A DNA stretch of 64,000 bases from Zygnema cylindricum (taxonomy: Eukaryota; Streptophyta; Zygnematophyceae; Zygnematales; Zygnemataceae). The position numbers and the translations under genes were made by a program. The notes below the pieces were generated by a model, which was not told the origin of the DNA, searched no databases, and saw nothing but the letters and a program-made list of their open reading frames with translations. The DNA lies in contig JBBHKE010000295.1 in assembly GCA_037447655.1 (NCBI GenBank), positions 123,576 through 187,575 of the forward strand. Direction: 5' to 3'. Positions 29,809 to 41,099 of this stretch are shown in pieces; position 1 is the stretch's first letter, and each line of letters begins with the position of its first letter.

Positions 29809-30585
29809 CGGGAAGTGAGAAACAGAGAGGGAAATTGGGAACAGAGGCGAAAAAAGCTAAAAAAAACTCGGAAAGAGAAGGTGGAATAGGAAATTCGCCC
29901 AGGGAAAGAGCTGAGGAAGCAAGGACAGAAGTAAGTTGGAAGGTGGAATGGAAGGTAGAGAGAGAGAGGGAGAGGGAGAGAGAGAGAGAGGGAGAGGGAG
30001 AGAAAGAGTGTGAGGGAGAGAGAGAGGCAGTGATGGTATTTTGGATTCTCGGCTTCTCGTCTTGTATGAAGGCGCGTGCACTGTGACAGGCTGTCACAGG
30101 GAGTTCTTCAGGCGTCAGTCGACACCTGAACGCGAAAACTCAAATTGTCGGCGCACTCCGCACTTTGTCGGTGCGGATCCTCTTCTGTCTTTTTCTTCTG
30201 ACTCCGCGAGTTTCTCGCGTCGTCCGTACACACGATTGACCGATCTGGTGGAGACATCTGACGGAATATGTACTTTATCCAATCGAAGTGAACGAAGTTT
30301 GTTCCGTACAATTACGCCAGGACATCAAAGCTGTACTTACGAGTGTAGAAAGTACAGAACTGGACTGAGCTGCTTCGAAAGACAGGAAAAGGTGCAGTCG
30401 GAGAAAACGCTTACGCTTTCACACAGGTATGCCACGTAAGCAGACTAAGGACAGTTAAAAGTCACGTCAATGCTGCTCACGGAATGATCTTGCCGCACAC
30501 GTAGCGATAGTGCTAACACGAGGGGATTAAGTATCACTACCAATAGAGAGTTACAAAAGGGGTAGTAATTCAGCAGAAAACAGTC
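29809..30585. promoter_or_regulatory. FAS1 upstream region with CT-rich leader
   Basis: Directly upstream of the FAS1 start, minus-strand CT repeats (29,940-30,025) may form the 5' leader or a pyrimidine-patch core promoter. No TATA box was clearly placed. Beyond 30,060 I see no gene up to the MITE at 30,589. Confidence 0.3.
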
Positions 30586-30588
30586 TTA

Positions 30589-31366
30589 GGGTGCGTCTCC
30601 ATGTACTTATAACTTAGCGAAAAAACTTTGTTTTTTAGCGCAGATCAGGCTGACCCGGATTTCATACGTCCCTATGTGTAACAACGAGATAGTTACTTAA
30701 GGGTGTGACGATTGTATACGCTGACAATGCCCGTGACGGCTTTCAACGTCTACAATCTGTGATGACGCACGTTAATTTTTCTAACTGCGTGTGACGTCGC
30801 ATGAGTTTTCGTGACATTGTAGACGTACCGCTTTCCAGCCTGTGCCCATTCACGGTTGAAGAAGATGAAATTTGCCTTTGCCTCGCCCATACCCTCGACG
30901 TGAAATGTCATCAAAATCTTGAGACCCCTGGCGAAACAAAATCCGTACAAGCGCAAACTGACAAAACCAAACAAATTGTGTACTTTGCCTTATCGTACCT
31001 AAACGCAAAAGGACAAAAAATAACGAATACTGTACCTTTCGCCGTCGCTTGAATTCGTTTGAAATTTGTGTAAACAATTTTACACGTGCGAATACGTGTT
31101 CCTATTTGTTTTCGCATATACTTTGTTCTAAAACACATCTTCCCTGTGTTTTAAAGAAAAGTTTGAAGATGACGTTTTTGGCGTGGCCGTGGGTCGAAGA
31201 ACAGAAGACGACAACATATAGTACATCCTAAATTCGATGATGACGCAAAATGTACTTCTCGTTTTTTCTATTTTTTTGTACGGTTGAAACTTACGCGGTA
31301 CGGCTCTAAGTTTTACAGGAAAACAACCAGAATAAAACCCTTACTTTGGCACATGGAGACGCACCC
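30589..31366 (+). mobile_element. PIF/Harbinger-type MITE, about 780-bp subfamily
   Basis: Inverted ends GGGTGCGTCTCCATG are flanked by TTA at 30586-30588 and 31367-31369; 778 bp. Orientation is given by the internal TTTTTTAGCGCAGATC segment near its left end. It forms a head-to-head pair with the next copy. Confidence 0.85.
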
Positions 31367-31397
31367 TTAGGGCACTTTCCCATTTAACCAAAACTTA

Positions 31398-32167
31398 GGG
31401 TGCGTCTCCATGTGCCAAAGTAAGGGTTTTTTTTGTTGTTTTCTTGTTAAACTTAGAGCCGTACCGCGTAAGTTTCAACCGTACAAAAAAATAGAAAAAA
31501 TGAGAAGTACATTTTGCGTCATTATAGAATTTAGGATGTACTACGTGTTGTTGTCTTGTGTTCTTCGACCCACCGTCACGTCAAAAAACGTCATCTTCAA
31601 ACTTTTCTTTAAAACACAGGGATGTGTTTTAAAAAACAACGAAAAACAAATAGGAATACGTATTCACACGTGTAAAAAATTTCACAAAAATTTCAAACAA
31701 ATTCAAGCGACGGCGAAAGGTAAACTATTCGTTAGGTTTTGTCCGTTTGCATTCAAGTACGACGAGGCAAAGTACAAAATTTGTTTGATTTTGTCCGTTT
31801 GCGCCTGGTACTGATTTTATTTCGCTAGGGGTCTCAAGATTCTGATACCATTTCACATCGAGGGGACAGGAGAAGCAAAGGAAGAGTGCATCTTCTTCAA
31901 CTGTAAAAGGGCACGCGTTCAAAGGCGGTACGTCTACAATGTCACGAAAACTCATGCGACGTCACAAAACGTTACAAAAAAGAACGTGCGTCATCACATA
32001 TTGAAGACGTTGACAGCCGTCACGGGCAGTGTGGGCGTATACAATCGTCACGCCCTTAAGTAACTACTTCGTTGTTATGCATAGGGACACTTGAAATCCG
32101 TGTCCGCCGGATCTGCGCTAAAAAACAAAGTAAGTTCGCTAAATTTCAAGTACATGGATACGCACCC
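31398..32167 (-). mobile_element. PIF/Harbinger-type MITE, inverted partner
   Basis: Inverted ends GGGTGCGTCTCCATG and CATGGATACGCACCC with TTA at 31395-31397 and 32168-32170; 770 bp. Its interior is the reverse of the preceding copy and the two are separated by about 30 bases. Each has its own TTA duplication, so they inserted separately. Confidence 0.85.
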
Positions 32168-32300
32168 TTAGTCTTGTAACTTTGTTTTTTAGCGAAGATT
32201 ATCCGTACTACTTTCAAAGCATTCCGATGTTACGCAATTAATTTGTTACTTTAAAAAATGAATAATGAAGTTGTGGGTGTAATTTGTGACGGTTGTTATA

Positions 32301-33612
32301 ACAGTAATAGCGGATCGTCGGAGACTTAAGAAAACAAATTTTACGGGGAGCTCCTGAGCATTTAGGAGATCTAGGTCGCGATAAAACTCTTAGTCGGTTG
32401 CAAAGTAGATTGTTTTGGCATGGGATGGCAAAGGAGGTGTCAAAACACGTGGAAAGTTGTGTCCCTTGCCAACAGAGTAAACCTAGTACCCAAAAACCTA
32501 AAGGTCTCTTAAAACCTTTGGATATCCCCGAAAGACCGTGGGAATCTGTCAGTATGGATTTTATTGTCAAGTTGCCTGCTACATCTAAAAGGAATGACAG
32601 TATCATGGTCGTAGTCGATAGGTTCAGTAAAATGGCAATCTTTATCCCTTGCAAAACCACTCATTCAGTTGTAGATATTGCAAAACTATATTTTGACAAC
32701 GTGGTCAGACATCATGGAATCCCTCTATCTATAGTCAGTGATAGAGATTCTAAATTTACGTCTACTTTTTGGAAAGAATTACAACAAAATTTAGGCACTG
32801 AATTGAAAATGAGTACCGCTTATCATCCTCAGACAGATGGACAGACAGAAAGGATGAACCGTACACTAGAGGAAATGCTTAGGACTGTTTGCAGTGCAGT
32901 TCAGAACACATGGGAATCTAAACTGCCATTAATGGAATTTGCATACAATTCATGTAAACATGCTAGTACAGGATTCTCACCATTTGAAGTTGCATACGGA
33001 TACCAACCTAGAGAAGCATTAGACTTAATAACAGGGGTCACTCAAGAGAATAGAGGTTCAGGAACAGAGTTTTGGGAATACATTCAAACAGTTTGGAAAA
33101 CTGTCCGGGATGCATTAGTGGAGGCACAAAGGAGGCAAGAATTAAATGCTAACCGCAAACGGGGTGATTGGGTGTTACGCACAGGCGACAAGGTTTGGCT
33201 TTCTACAACTCATTACAGGTGCAAGATCGAGGGACAATCGGATCCTATGGGAAAATTTGCTCCTAAGTACATTGGACCATTTACTGTAACCGAGATGATA
33301 TCGTCAGTTGCTGCCAAATTGGACTTGCCGCCTTCAACAAAGATTCATCCAGTGATACACATCAGCCAATTGAAACCAGTAAATCTTCGCCCAACTGAAG
33401 GAGAATTGGAATTGGATCCCTCAATAATTATAGAACCTGAAGTTCACAGATGGGTAATAGATTGGGTTGGTCAACGGTTCAAGGTCGGTGATACTATATT
33501 CTGGCAAGTGCATTATCTAGGAAGGCCTGAGGATGAGTTGGCTTTAGAGGATAAAAATTCTGAGTTTTTACAGAGGTACTGGAGGGATAATAATATAGAA
33601 GTCCCGTCTTGA
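32301..33612 (+). CDS. Ty3/gypsy integrase, C-terminal part of pol, open
   Basis: The open frame runs through the deletion junction and reads as integrase: a zinc-finger region (EHLGDLGRDKT, FWHGM, CVPCQQ), the catalytic core with SMDFIVKLP, VSDRDSKF and the Glu in QTDGQTERMNRT (the D,D,E triad), then the GPF strand region and HPVIHISQLKP. The last 50 residues (VGDTIFWQVHYLGRPEDE, FLQRYW) resemble a chromodomain, which in chromoviruses guides insertion to chromatin. The core is uninterrupted, but with no LTR promoter or RT the copy cannot act alone. No ATG is assigned; the natural product would be cut from a polyprotein. Confidence 0.88.
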
Positions 33613-33661
33613 TAATTAAAGGTGTTTTAACTGAGGTCAGTTAAAAATAAAGAGGGGATGA

Positions 33662-34628
33662 TGTAACAGTAATAGCGGATCGAACTTGTTTATAAATGGG
33701 TATTTAGGTGTTATAATTATAGAGTACTAAAATTGGTAGACGTCCGCGAAAGAATCACGCTATTTGGAGTTATATTTTAAAAGTTATAGCGATGGGTGTA
33801 TTTAGGTGACAGCGTGGGGTCTAAATAACAAGTGGGTATCATTGAAACGGGTTAAGGGTCAAATTAGTACCGAAATTACGCGCGTACGTTTCATAAAGTT
33901 CTAATGAAACGTTTAGTATGCACGGTGCTTCGTTTCGTACAAATTTTAGTACGAAACGTCACTTTCACTTAAGGGAATTTCGTAGGAAGTTTCGCGTGCG
34001 AAATTTGTTACGCACGCTCGTGCGAAGTCGCGTTTCGTTTGGCGCGCAATTTTGCACGTAAATGTTACGTAGTGAAACGTAACGTTTGATTGGTTAGTAA
34101 AGCGCTAAGTAGTTAGTAAGAGATTTCGCACGTTTTTGCATTGGTCAGTCTGAGTCTTTGCTGATCAATGATTGGCCCAGGTAAAAGCCTGTTAAAACGG
34201 AGTGTTGACTCTGGCCTGGCGAGTCCAGGGCGATGATGGATAAATAGTGAAGTGTAAGGGGAGAGTAGACATCTTTTCCTTTGGAGAAGTTTGTGGAAAT
34301 TCCAGCTGATCTTGGTCCTGAGCGATTAATACCAAATTGGAGAAAAGGCATTTTTGCATTGAAATCCCTTACTAACTAAATAGTGTTTTAGTAGTTAAGA
34401 GATAGACTTATTAAGAGTGGAGAGTAGAGGAAACACTTTAAATTGAAGGGTTGAGCCACGAGGGCAAGAGACCAAGCTAATGTTATGTGGACAGAAGCTT
34501 CTTCTAATTTAAAGTTATCCTTATGTGAGTGTTTTCCAATGTGGATGTGTATTTTCCAATGTGTGGAATGTGTGGTTGGAATTGTTTGTAGTAATGGGAT
34601 TTTCTGAAAGGTAGGAGATCTTGTTACA
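33662..34628 (+). repeat. Ty3/gypsy 3' LTR (967 bp)
   Basis: Bounded by TGTAACAG and CTTGTTACA, preceded by the polypurine tract. About 99 percent identical by eye to the LTR at 39,756-40,721. A 130-base block near 33,940-34,090 is dense in TTTCG and CGAAA words. Confidence 0.9.
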
Positions 34629-34633
34629 GTTGT

Positions 34634-35138
34634 ATACAACTACAAAACTTGTGACAATTGATGATATTTACAAAAAAATGACGGTTGTAGGCGTCTAGAT
34701 ACTTGTTACATTGTAGATTTTTAAGGTTTATGAAATTTTGACATCACGCTCAATTATCTAGCCATCTAGACATAGATGTTACCCGCGCGATTTGTAAATG
34801 CTCCTACAACTGCTTCAATGGCAGTTTCAGTGACCTTTTTTGTGGCATCAACAATGCCGGCTTCCTTGTAGAGGAGTTTTAATAGCGACTTATTTGTAGA
34901 AACTAGAAAAGTATAGTCATAGAGAAATTCAAACTTATCAAGCGCAAACGGTGCATCGTCTCTTTTTGAAAATTTCCGTATAGTTTTCTGTAAAAAAAGT
35001 TCTAAGCGAATTTTAACGAAAGGTTCAAAACTCAGGAATAATATTTTTAGGAATCATCAAAAATGAAAAATTCACACGAATTAAACAACTATGTCAGATT
35101 TCTCACGATTTCGACAAATTGCATCGTAATTTTCATAC
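34634..35138. other. No feature recognised
   Basis: Sequence between the gypsy LTR and a truncated MITE. Short minus-strand ORF remnants only. Confidence 0.4.
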
Positions 35139-35570
35139 CCCTGAAATGAAAAAATCTATATTGAACGAAACCCAAAAAATCAGAAAAAAATCGTGTACTT
35201 TGGTGGGCACAGATGGACAAAATATAATGAATAGTGTACTTTTCGTTGTCGCTTGAATTTGTTTGAAATTTTTGAAAAAATCTACACGTGCGAATATGTG
35301 TTCCTATTTGTTTAGCAAAAAGACCTTGATTTAAAACACATCGCTCATGTGTTTTAGAGAAAAGTTTGAAAATGACCTTTATGGTCGTGGTTGTGGGTCG
35401 AAAATCACAAAACGCCAACACGTAGTACATTTTAAGTTCGACGTTGACTCAAAATGTTCTTCATTTTTTTTTCGATTTTTTTGTACGGTTGAAACTTAGG
35501 CTGTACGGCGTTAAGTTTTAGAGGGAAACGACGGGAAAAAACCCTTACTTTGGCACATGGAGACGTACCC
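35139..35570 (-). mobile_element. PIF/Harbinger-type MITE, truncated
   Basis: Matches about the last 430 bases of the 780-bp subfamily (TGTTTTAGAGAAAAGTTTG, CACATGGAGACGTACCC), ending at TTA (35571-35573). The other end is absent. Confidence 0.65.
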
Positions 35571-35994
35571 TTATTATTTGAATTTTATGTGGCAACAGTT
35601 GCGGACACACCCTAGATCTGCTAGAACTGTACCAAAATGTTATTTCTCGTACGGTTGCGCCATCTACCCGTACATTCTAGCAAGGTATTGATAGTCTGAC
35701 GACCATGCCAGTCTTGGGAGTTGAAAAAGACGGTCGTCAAATATGAAGATTTCGCCGTGATTTTCAATATCCGATACGGTAATCATAATTTTCTTCCGTG
35801 GCGATATCAAGGAGAAAATCTTACCCGTCCGATGGATTTTTTTTTTCAATTTCCACTTTGTCAAGAAAAGGATTTTTCGCTTCGCAAGATTTTGAACGGG
35901 ATTTTTGACATATGGTATTATCTAATATAGTAATATGTCAATTTTTAAAAATTTTCTTTTTGTGTCCCAATATTTTTAAAATACATGTTAGGGA

Positions 35995-36441
35995 GTCGTG
36001 TTGTGTATCGGCAAGGTTTTGACGATAATCGGTATGTACCTTTTTTTGGTGTGACGATAATCTATATATTGGAGCGATATATCAAAACTGGTGTTATCGC
36101 TGATAAAAGATCGATAATATCAGTTTCTCATCGCAATATGATTGGTACGGATAAGTATCGGCGATAATTGTACGGTTTATTCCGTCGTGTTGAACTGTCG
36201 CTATGCTGTTACATGGATTACGGAACAGTTTGTTACACATGACATGCCACACTATACACAATAAAAAATATAATTCAGTATATTATATAGTACTATTATA
36301 TAACGTACCACATTTTTTCCACTTATTGTCGATATGGAATTTGTTGGTCTCGGAGCGATATATCGGGAGCCCTGACCGTTCGATAACCGATAACTATCGG
36401 CGGTGTTATCGCGATAAATTTCTTGCCGATACACAACACTA
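35995..36441. mobile_element. hAT-type non-autonomous element, diverged
   Basis: Ends TCGTGTTGTGTATCGGCAA and GCCGATACACAACACTA match the subfamily at 25,962 and 44,026. No matching 8-bp flank is seen, so the left end may be damaged. Confidence 0.6.
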
Positions 36442-36650
36442 CATATCACCCTATCAAAGTGATACAAAACATATTGAAATTTGAAATGAATTAAATGGTG
36501 AAAAAACATTTAACTAAATACTTAAATATACTAAAATACTTCAACATACGTAAATATACTCAAATACTAAATAATAAAATACTATAATAGTTAACGAAAA
36601 AAAAAACATGTGAAGCGAACCAGAACATAGAGTTTCCGTCGCTTTCCATA

Positions 36651-36849
36651 CACCACTCGTCGTTATTACTGTTAATAACACTAAATCAGTCACGACTTTT
36701 TTTGGCCAAATATCATAAAATAGAGTTAACAACATTACTTCAGGACGTGGACTACAATCTGCCACGTATTCTTGCACTTAATTAGTATTATCAATTCTAG
36801 TTTCACATTAACACTAGGAAATATTGAACGCTAATAACGATGAGCGGTG
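36651..36849. mobile_element. Tc1/mariner-like MITE (199 bp)
   Basis: Ends CACCACTCGTCGTTATTA and TAACGATGAGCGGTG, flanked by TA. The interior is similar to the copies at 24,645 and 59,848. Confidence 0.7.
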
Positions 36850-37133
36850 TAGTGAGCGATAAGTCAAAAACCAGCCGGCAAAAACTAGCCGTCATCGTTT
36901 TTCCAGTTTATTTTGCCCAAGCGGTGTATGACGTACAAGGGCGGGTGACAGCTGTGAAACCCTAGAATCTGGAAGAAGAACGAGATTTGGTGTGACCGCA
37001 ACAAATTTTTCCAAATTTAGAGTTTGTCCGCTTACATTCCCATTTTATATTTCTTTCTATTTGATGTTTATATTTCATGTAGGCTCCCCAGGTGGTCTTC
37101 ACAGAAAGAAAGTGTACGAAATTCACTAAAGTA

Positions 37134-37351
37134 CACCGCGAATCGCGATTAGCATCAACGTTTTTTTCGCCACTTATAACATATTTTCTCCGTACATATT
37201 TAGTCGGATTTTCAATTTGAGACCGCCAATCGGAAGCATAGAATGTTATCTTTCAATCGCCACCGTCAGATCCACAATCCGACAAGTGTGTACGGAGAAA
37301 AGATGTTTTAAGTGGCGAAAAAAACATTGACGCTAATAGCGATTCACGGTG
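37134..37351. mobile_element. Tc1/mariner-like MITE (218 bp)
   Basis: Ends CACCGCGAATCGCGATTAG and GCGATTCACGGTG, flanked by TA. The interior shows an inverted repeat beyond the termini (TTTTTTCGCCACTTA and its complement), so it can fold over most of its length. Confidence 0.7.
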
Positions 37352-37479
37352 TACTGTACTGTAGTACCAACAGCTCGAACGTATTTAATTTTCCGCCTGT
37401 TGCTTGGTGTAAAATTGGTGTCCAACTTGGAAAACCCAATGTGTTTACGTCAGAAATTTGCAGTCAAAATATCGTCCTT

Positions 37480-37636
37480 TTTACTTCGGTATAGACAGGT
37501 AAAGAAATCTGAACTTGAAGTATTAAGAGATGATTTTTATGAAGAATTGGGCAAAATTGGCAGGAATTGGTATCTCAAAAATCGTGCACATAATGGAAAA
37601 CTTCTAACTTCCGAAATAAAGAAAAAAATAATTTGA
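37480..37636 (+). CDS. Possible exon remnant, unassigned
   Basis: A short open stretch reading VKKSELEVLRDDFYEELG looks like a charged helix rather than repeat sequence and ends in a stop at 37,634-37,636. No splice partner or domain is recognised. Very tentative. Confidence 0.15.
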
Positions 37637-38329
37637 TTCTGACTAACTAACCATCCAATTAATATAAGAAAGCCATTAAATATTTCTTGACATTATGCCT
37701 CATTGTTAGGATAGTAACCAAAAAAATGCAATTATAAATGTATCTTCAAGGGCCCAAGGATCTCCTTCAATATTCCGAGTAAGGAGGGCTACCTCTCCTC
37801 TCTCATAAAAAAAACCTCAAAAACCATTTGGAAGACCAAATTGATCGCCAAAATGATCAACATTGAGGGGTGAATTAAAGTAAGAAATACTCTATTTTCA
37901 ATCGACTCAACTGTTAAAGGAATCACATTCCCAAGGTTCCCCGGGTCAGTTTCAGGTTATTTTTTATTTCTTTTTTATTGAATTCTCAAGGAGTCCGCGT
38001 TTACAGTTTAAACAAATTGTGTCAACGAAAGGCTCAAAAATGACTAAAGTTTCCTATAAGCTTGAATGTTTTAGAAAAAGTTATAGTGGAGGAAAAACAA
38101 AAAAGTTATTTACATCTGACCGATTTGTGTTTCGTAAGGCTCACCGCCACAAATTTCTAGGCAACATTTACAAAAAAAAGAAAGAGAGAGCAGAGGGAAA
38201 TGGGGTGTTCTCACTAGCGAAAATTGTTCTCTTTTCAGCCTCATCAAATTTGTAGTCAGTGGGAGCGATTGCAATCGCCCCCCTACCGGCTACTTTGCAG
38301 CCCCTTCAAAATCCACTCTAATTTTGGTG

Positions 38330-39428
38330 TCATTTGCCAATGAGGCGACACCAGGATGATGTGGAGCTGCCACCTGGCATCCCATGGAGGTTTTCCTCCC
38401 ATCTGATATTTAAAAAGCAGAATCACAAGCACCGCTTTTAATGAAAACTAGCCGTGTATTTTCAGATTATAAAAAGATAGTTTTTTTGTTTTCAAACCAC
38501 AAACATACCGAGGCAAAAAGCTGCAAAAACGATCTTTCCCTTTAAATCTTTCAAAGTATTTCAAATAAATTTGGATTCTAGTTTTTTTTTATTTTGGATG
38601 TTAAAACATACCACAACAAAAGCCTTATGTCCAACATTAAAAGCGATTTTTGATTTTTTTCTGAGCATATAGCAAATCCGATCTTCCATTTCAAAATTTG
38701 GTGTCAATTCAATCGTAGCTTTTTGTTGGAAATGGTTAGCATCTTCTCCAATCACAAGTTCTCCCTCGAAAACTTTAAAGTGATCTTCCACATATATGTT
38801 CGGTAAATCTGGACTATCCAGAAACCTACAATGGGGAAAAAAAAAACTATAAGAAAAATGGTAAATATAATTTGTCAATGAACCTCCAGCCAAAAAACCT
38901 ATTTTAACATCCAAAACATTCAGCAATTGAAAGGGGCGTCAAATAAAAGTGAGAAAGCAAATATATGGAATTCTTTTTGCGTTGACCAGAATACAAACGA
39001 CACAATGTCACGCTATAGGTACTGAGGGCTAGTTTAGCATTAATAATTATGTTTCTTGTTCGAATGACAGTCACGGTTGTAAACCGCAAAAAGAATTAAC
39101 GTTCAGAAAAAGATAACTGGTATTATTAATGCTGCTTCGTAAACAGGGAGAAAAAAAAAAAACCGGACCCAAATAAGTGTTATTAATGCTAATAAAGATT
39201 CACGGTATAGTACAAGTAAATTGAAGGTTTTTGACTTACATTAATTTCTATTAGTTCATAGGACTCATAGGAAACCCTGGATGCTAAGAAGGTTCAAATC
39301 GAGCCTCGGCAAATCCAGAAGAATTTCAGTTCCAAAAGGAACGGTGGCATTTGCAACCTTTCCGAAATTTCCAACGCCCGGAATTACGGAATTTGGCCAT
39401 ATACATCGATCGCTCCATTTTCGTACTC
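38330..39428 (-). pseudogene. G8-domain (fibrocystin/CEMIP-like) gene fragment
   Basis: Three minus-strand exons together give a G8 domain. Exon 39276-39428 reads KWSDRCIWPN and TVPFGTEILLDLPRLDLNLL. Exon 38612-38825 reads NIYVEDHFKVFEGELVIG, HFQQKATIELTP and NVGHKAFVVV. An exon starting at 38402 holds the LHG-x-x-W-type end (LHGMPGGSS, then SSWCRLIG). G8 domains occur in large secreted or membrane proteins such as fibrocystin-like and CEMIP-like families. Phase between the first two exons is off by one, and the third needs a one-base shift at an A4 run, after which a TGA soon follows. It is a decayed gene, or sequence with indel errors. The upstream exon(s) and the beta-helix usually found downstream are not seen. 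Confidence 0.55.
39178..39213. mobile_element. Tc1/mariner-like MITE right end only
   Basis: GCTAATAAAGATTCACGGTATAG is a diverged terminal repeat with no partner nearby. Confidence 0.35.
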
Positions 39429-39709
39429 CTAAAGAGCACAAAACTCCCAGTTAAAAATGAATGTAGGGTACTAATCCCATCTCATATCAGAATCACTAGG
39501 CAGTGGTTAAGATGCTTATGTAAATTATCATAAAAATAGAAAACAAAAAGAGGAATACATGGAACGGGGACATTCGGCGGTAAAGAAAAAAATTGCTGGA
39601 CATGGTATAACCGAATGAGAGTGAAAAATCAGAAATTATGATGCATAATTTTGGTGAGGAGATCGAAATTACGAATGAAAAATTAAATATGAAATCATGT
39701 CTAATGTTA

Positions 39710-40721
39710 TTAAAGGTGTTTTAACTGAGGTCAGTTAAAAATAAAGAGGGGATGATGTAACAGTAATAGCGGATCGAACTTGTTTATAAATGGGTATTTA
39801 GGTGTTATAATTATAGAGTACTAAAATTGGTAGACGTCCGCGAAAGAATCACGCTATTTGGAGTTATATTTTAAAAGTTATAGCGATGGGTGTATTTAGG
39901 TGACAGCGTGGGGTCTAAATAACAAGTGGGTATCATTGAAACGGGTTAAGGGTCAAATTAGTACCGAAATTACGCGCGTACGTTTCATAAAGTTCTAATG
40001 AAACGTTTAGTATGCACGGTGCTTCGTTTCGTACAAATTTTAGTACGAAACGTCACTTTCACTTAAGGGAATTTCGTAGGAAGTTTCGCGTGCGAAATTT
40101 GTTACGCACGCTCGTGCGAAGTCGCGTTTCGTTTGGCGCGCAATTTTGCACGTAAATGTTACGTAGTGAAACGTAACGTTTGATTGGTTAGTAAAGCGCT
40201 AAGTAGTTAGTAAGAGATTTCGCACGTTTTTGCATTGGTCAGTCTGAGTCTTTGCTGATCAATGATTGGCCCAGGTAAAAGCCTGTTAAAACGGAGCGTT
40301 GACTCTGGCCTGGCGAGTCCAGGGCGATGATGGATAAATAGTGAAGTGTAAGAGGAGAGTAGACATCTTTTCCTTTGGAAAAGTTTGTGGAAATTCCGGC
40401 TGATCTTGGTCCTGAGCGATTAATACCAAATTGGAGAAAAGGCATTTTGCATTGAAATCTCTTACTAACTAAATAGTGTTTTAGTAGTTAAGAGATAGAA
40501 TTATTAAGAGTGGAGAGTAGAGGAAACACTTTAAATTGAAGGGTTGAGCCACGAGGGCAAGAGACCAAGCTAATATTATGTGGACAAAAGCTTCTTCTAA
40601 TTTAAAGTTATCCTTATGTGAGTGTTTTCCAATGTGGATGTGTATTTTCCAATGTGTGGAATGTGTGGTTGGAATTGTTTGTAGTAATGGGATTTTCTGA
40701 GAGGTAGGAGATCCTGTTACA
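39710..40721 (+). mobile_element. Ty3/gypsy 3' end fragment with full LTR
   Basis: The last 46 bases of the internal region (with the AAAGAGGGGATGA tract) precede a 966-bp LTR (39,756-40,721), as in the copy at 33,662. Everything 5' is missing. The two LTRs differ at only a handful of positions, so both copies are young. Confidence 0.85.
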
Positions 40722-41059
40722 GAAACAAACGCTTATTAGAGTCACGAATGAACTTAAGTGAAAGTACACATACCCGTACAATTCGACGGTTTTTACTCGT
40801 ACCTATTTTAGTGTATAATTATGCACGGTGTAATGATTGTATATTCGCAAACCCAAAATAGAATTATGGATTTTGTACAGTGGAAGGACGCCACGTCGTA
40901 CGGATTGTCAAATTTTGTACTTCTACCTATTTTACCGTATATGATACGACGGCGGATCACGTATACCCAAATCAGCGTTATGGAGAAATTACAATAAAAC
41001 ATTTTTTTGAAAATGGTATTGATACACAAATTAGCGTAAATGACACTAATTCATTATAT

Positions 41060-41098
41060 ACACTAATAATTTCTATACGCTAATAACGATTCACGGTG
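41060..41098. mobile_element. Tc1/mariner-like MITE right end
   Basis: TAATTTCTATACGCTAATAA followed by CGATTCACGGTG and TA matches the right end of the 24,645 copy. The left boundary is not clear. Confidence 0.4.
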
Positions 41099-41099
41099 T

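Larger units (their letters stand above)
32287..34628 (+). mobile_element. Ty3/gypsy LTR retrotransposon, internally deleted
   Basis: GTTGT duplications at 32282-32286 and 34629-34633 bound the element. The 5' LTR is reduced to its first 21 bases (one mismatch) and joins straight into pol at the integrase zinc-finger region; gag, protease, RT and RNase H are gone. The integrase ORF, polypurine tract (AAAGAGGGGATGA, 33649-33661) and full 3' LTR remain. A deletion from within the 5' LTR to the start of integrase explains this. Confidence 0.85.

Noticed and set aside
29835-30439. ORFs upstream of the FAS1 gene
   Set aside because: They derive from CT/GA repeat DNA or lack splice and domain support; more likely the leader and promoter region.
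30750-31955. ORFs shared between MITE copies (for example starting MSFRDIVDV)
   Set aside because: They occur in opposite orientations and different contexts because the MITEs are repeated; frames are short and not conserved by codon pattern.
39288-39305. tRNA B-box-like sequence GGTTCAAATCGAGCC
   Set aside because: No A-box or cloverleaf at the right spacing; it lies within the G8 exon.
34145-40445. Conserved 68-codon minus-strand ORF in both gypsy LTRs (34,145-34,351 and 40,239-40,445)
   Set aside because: Conservation is explained by the two LTRs being about 99 percent identical as DNA; no domain or start context supports coding.
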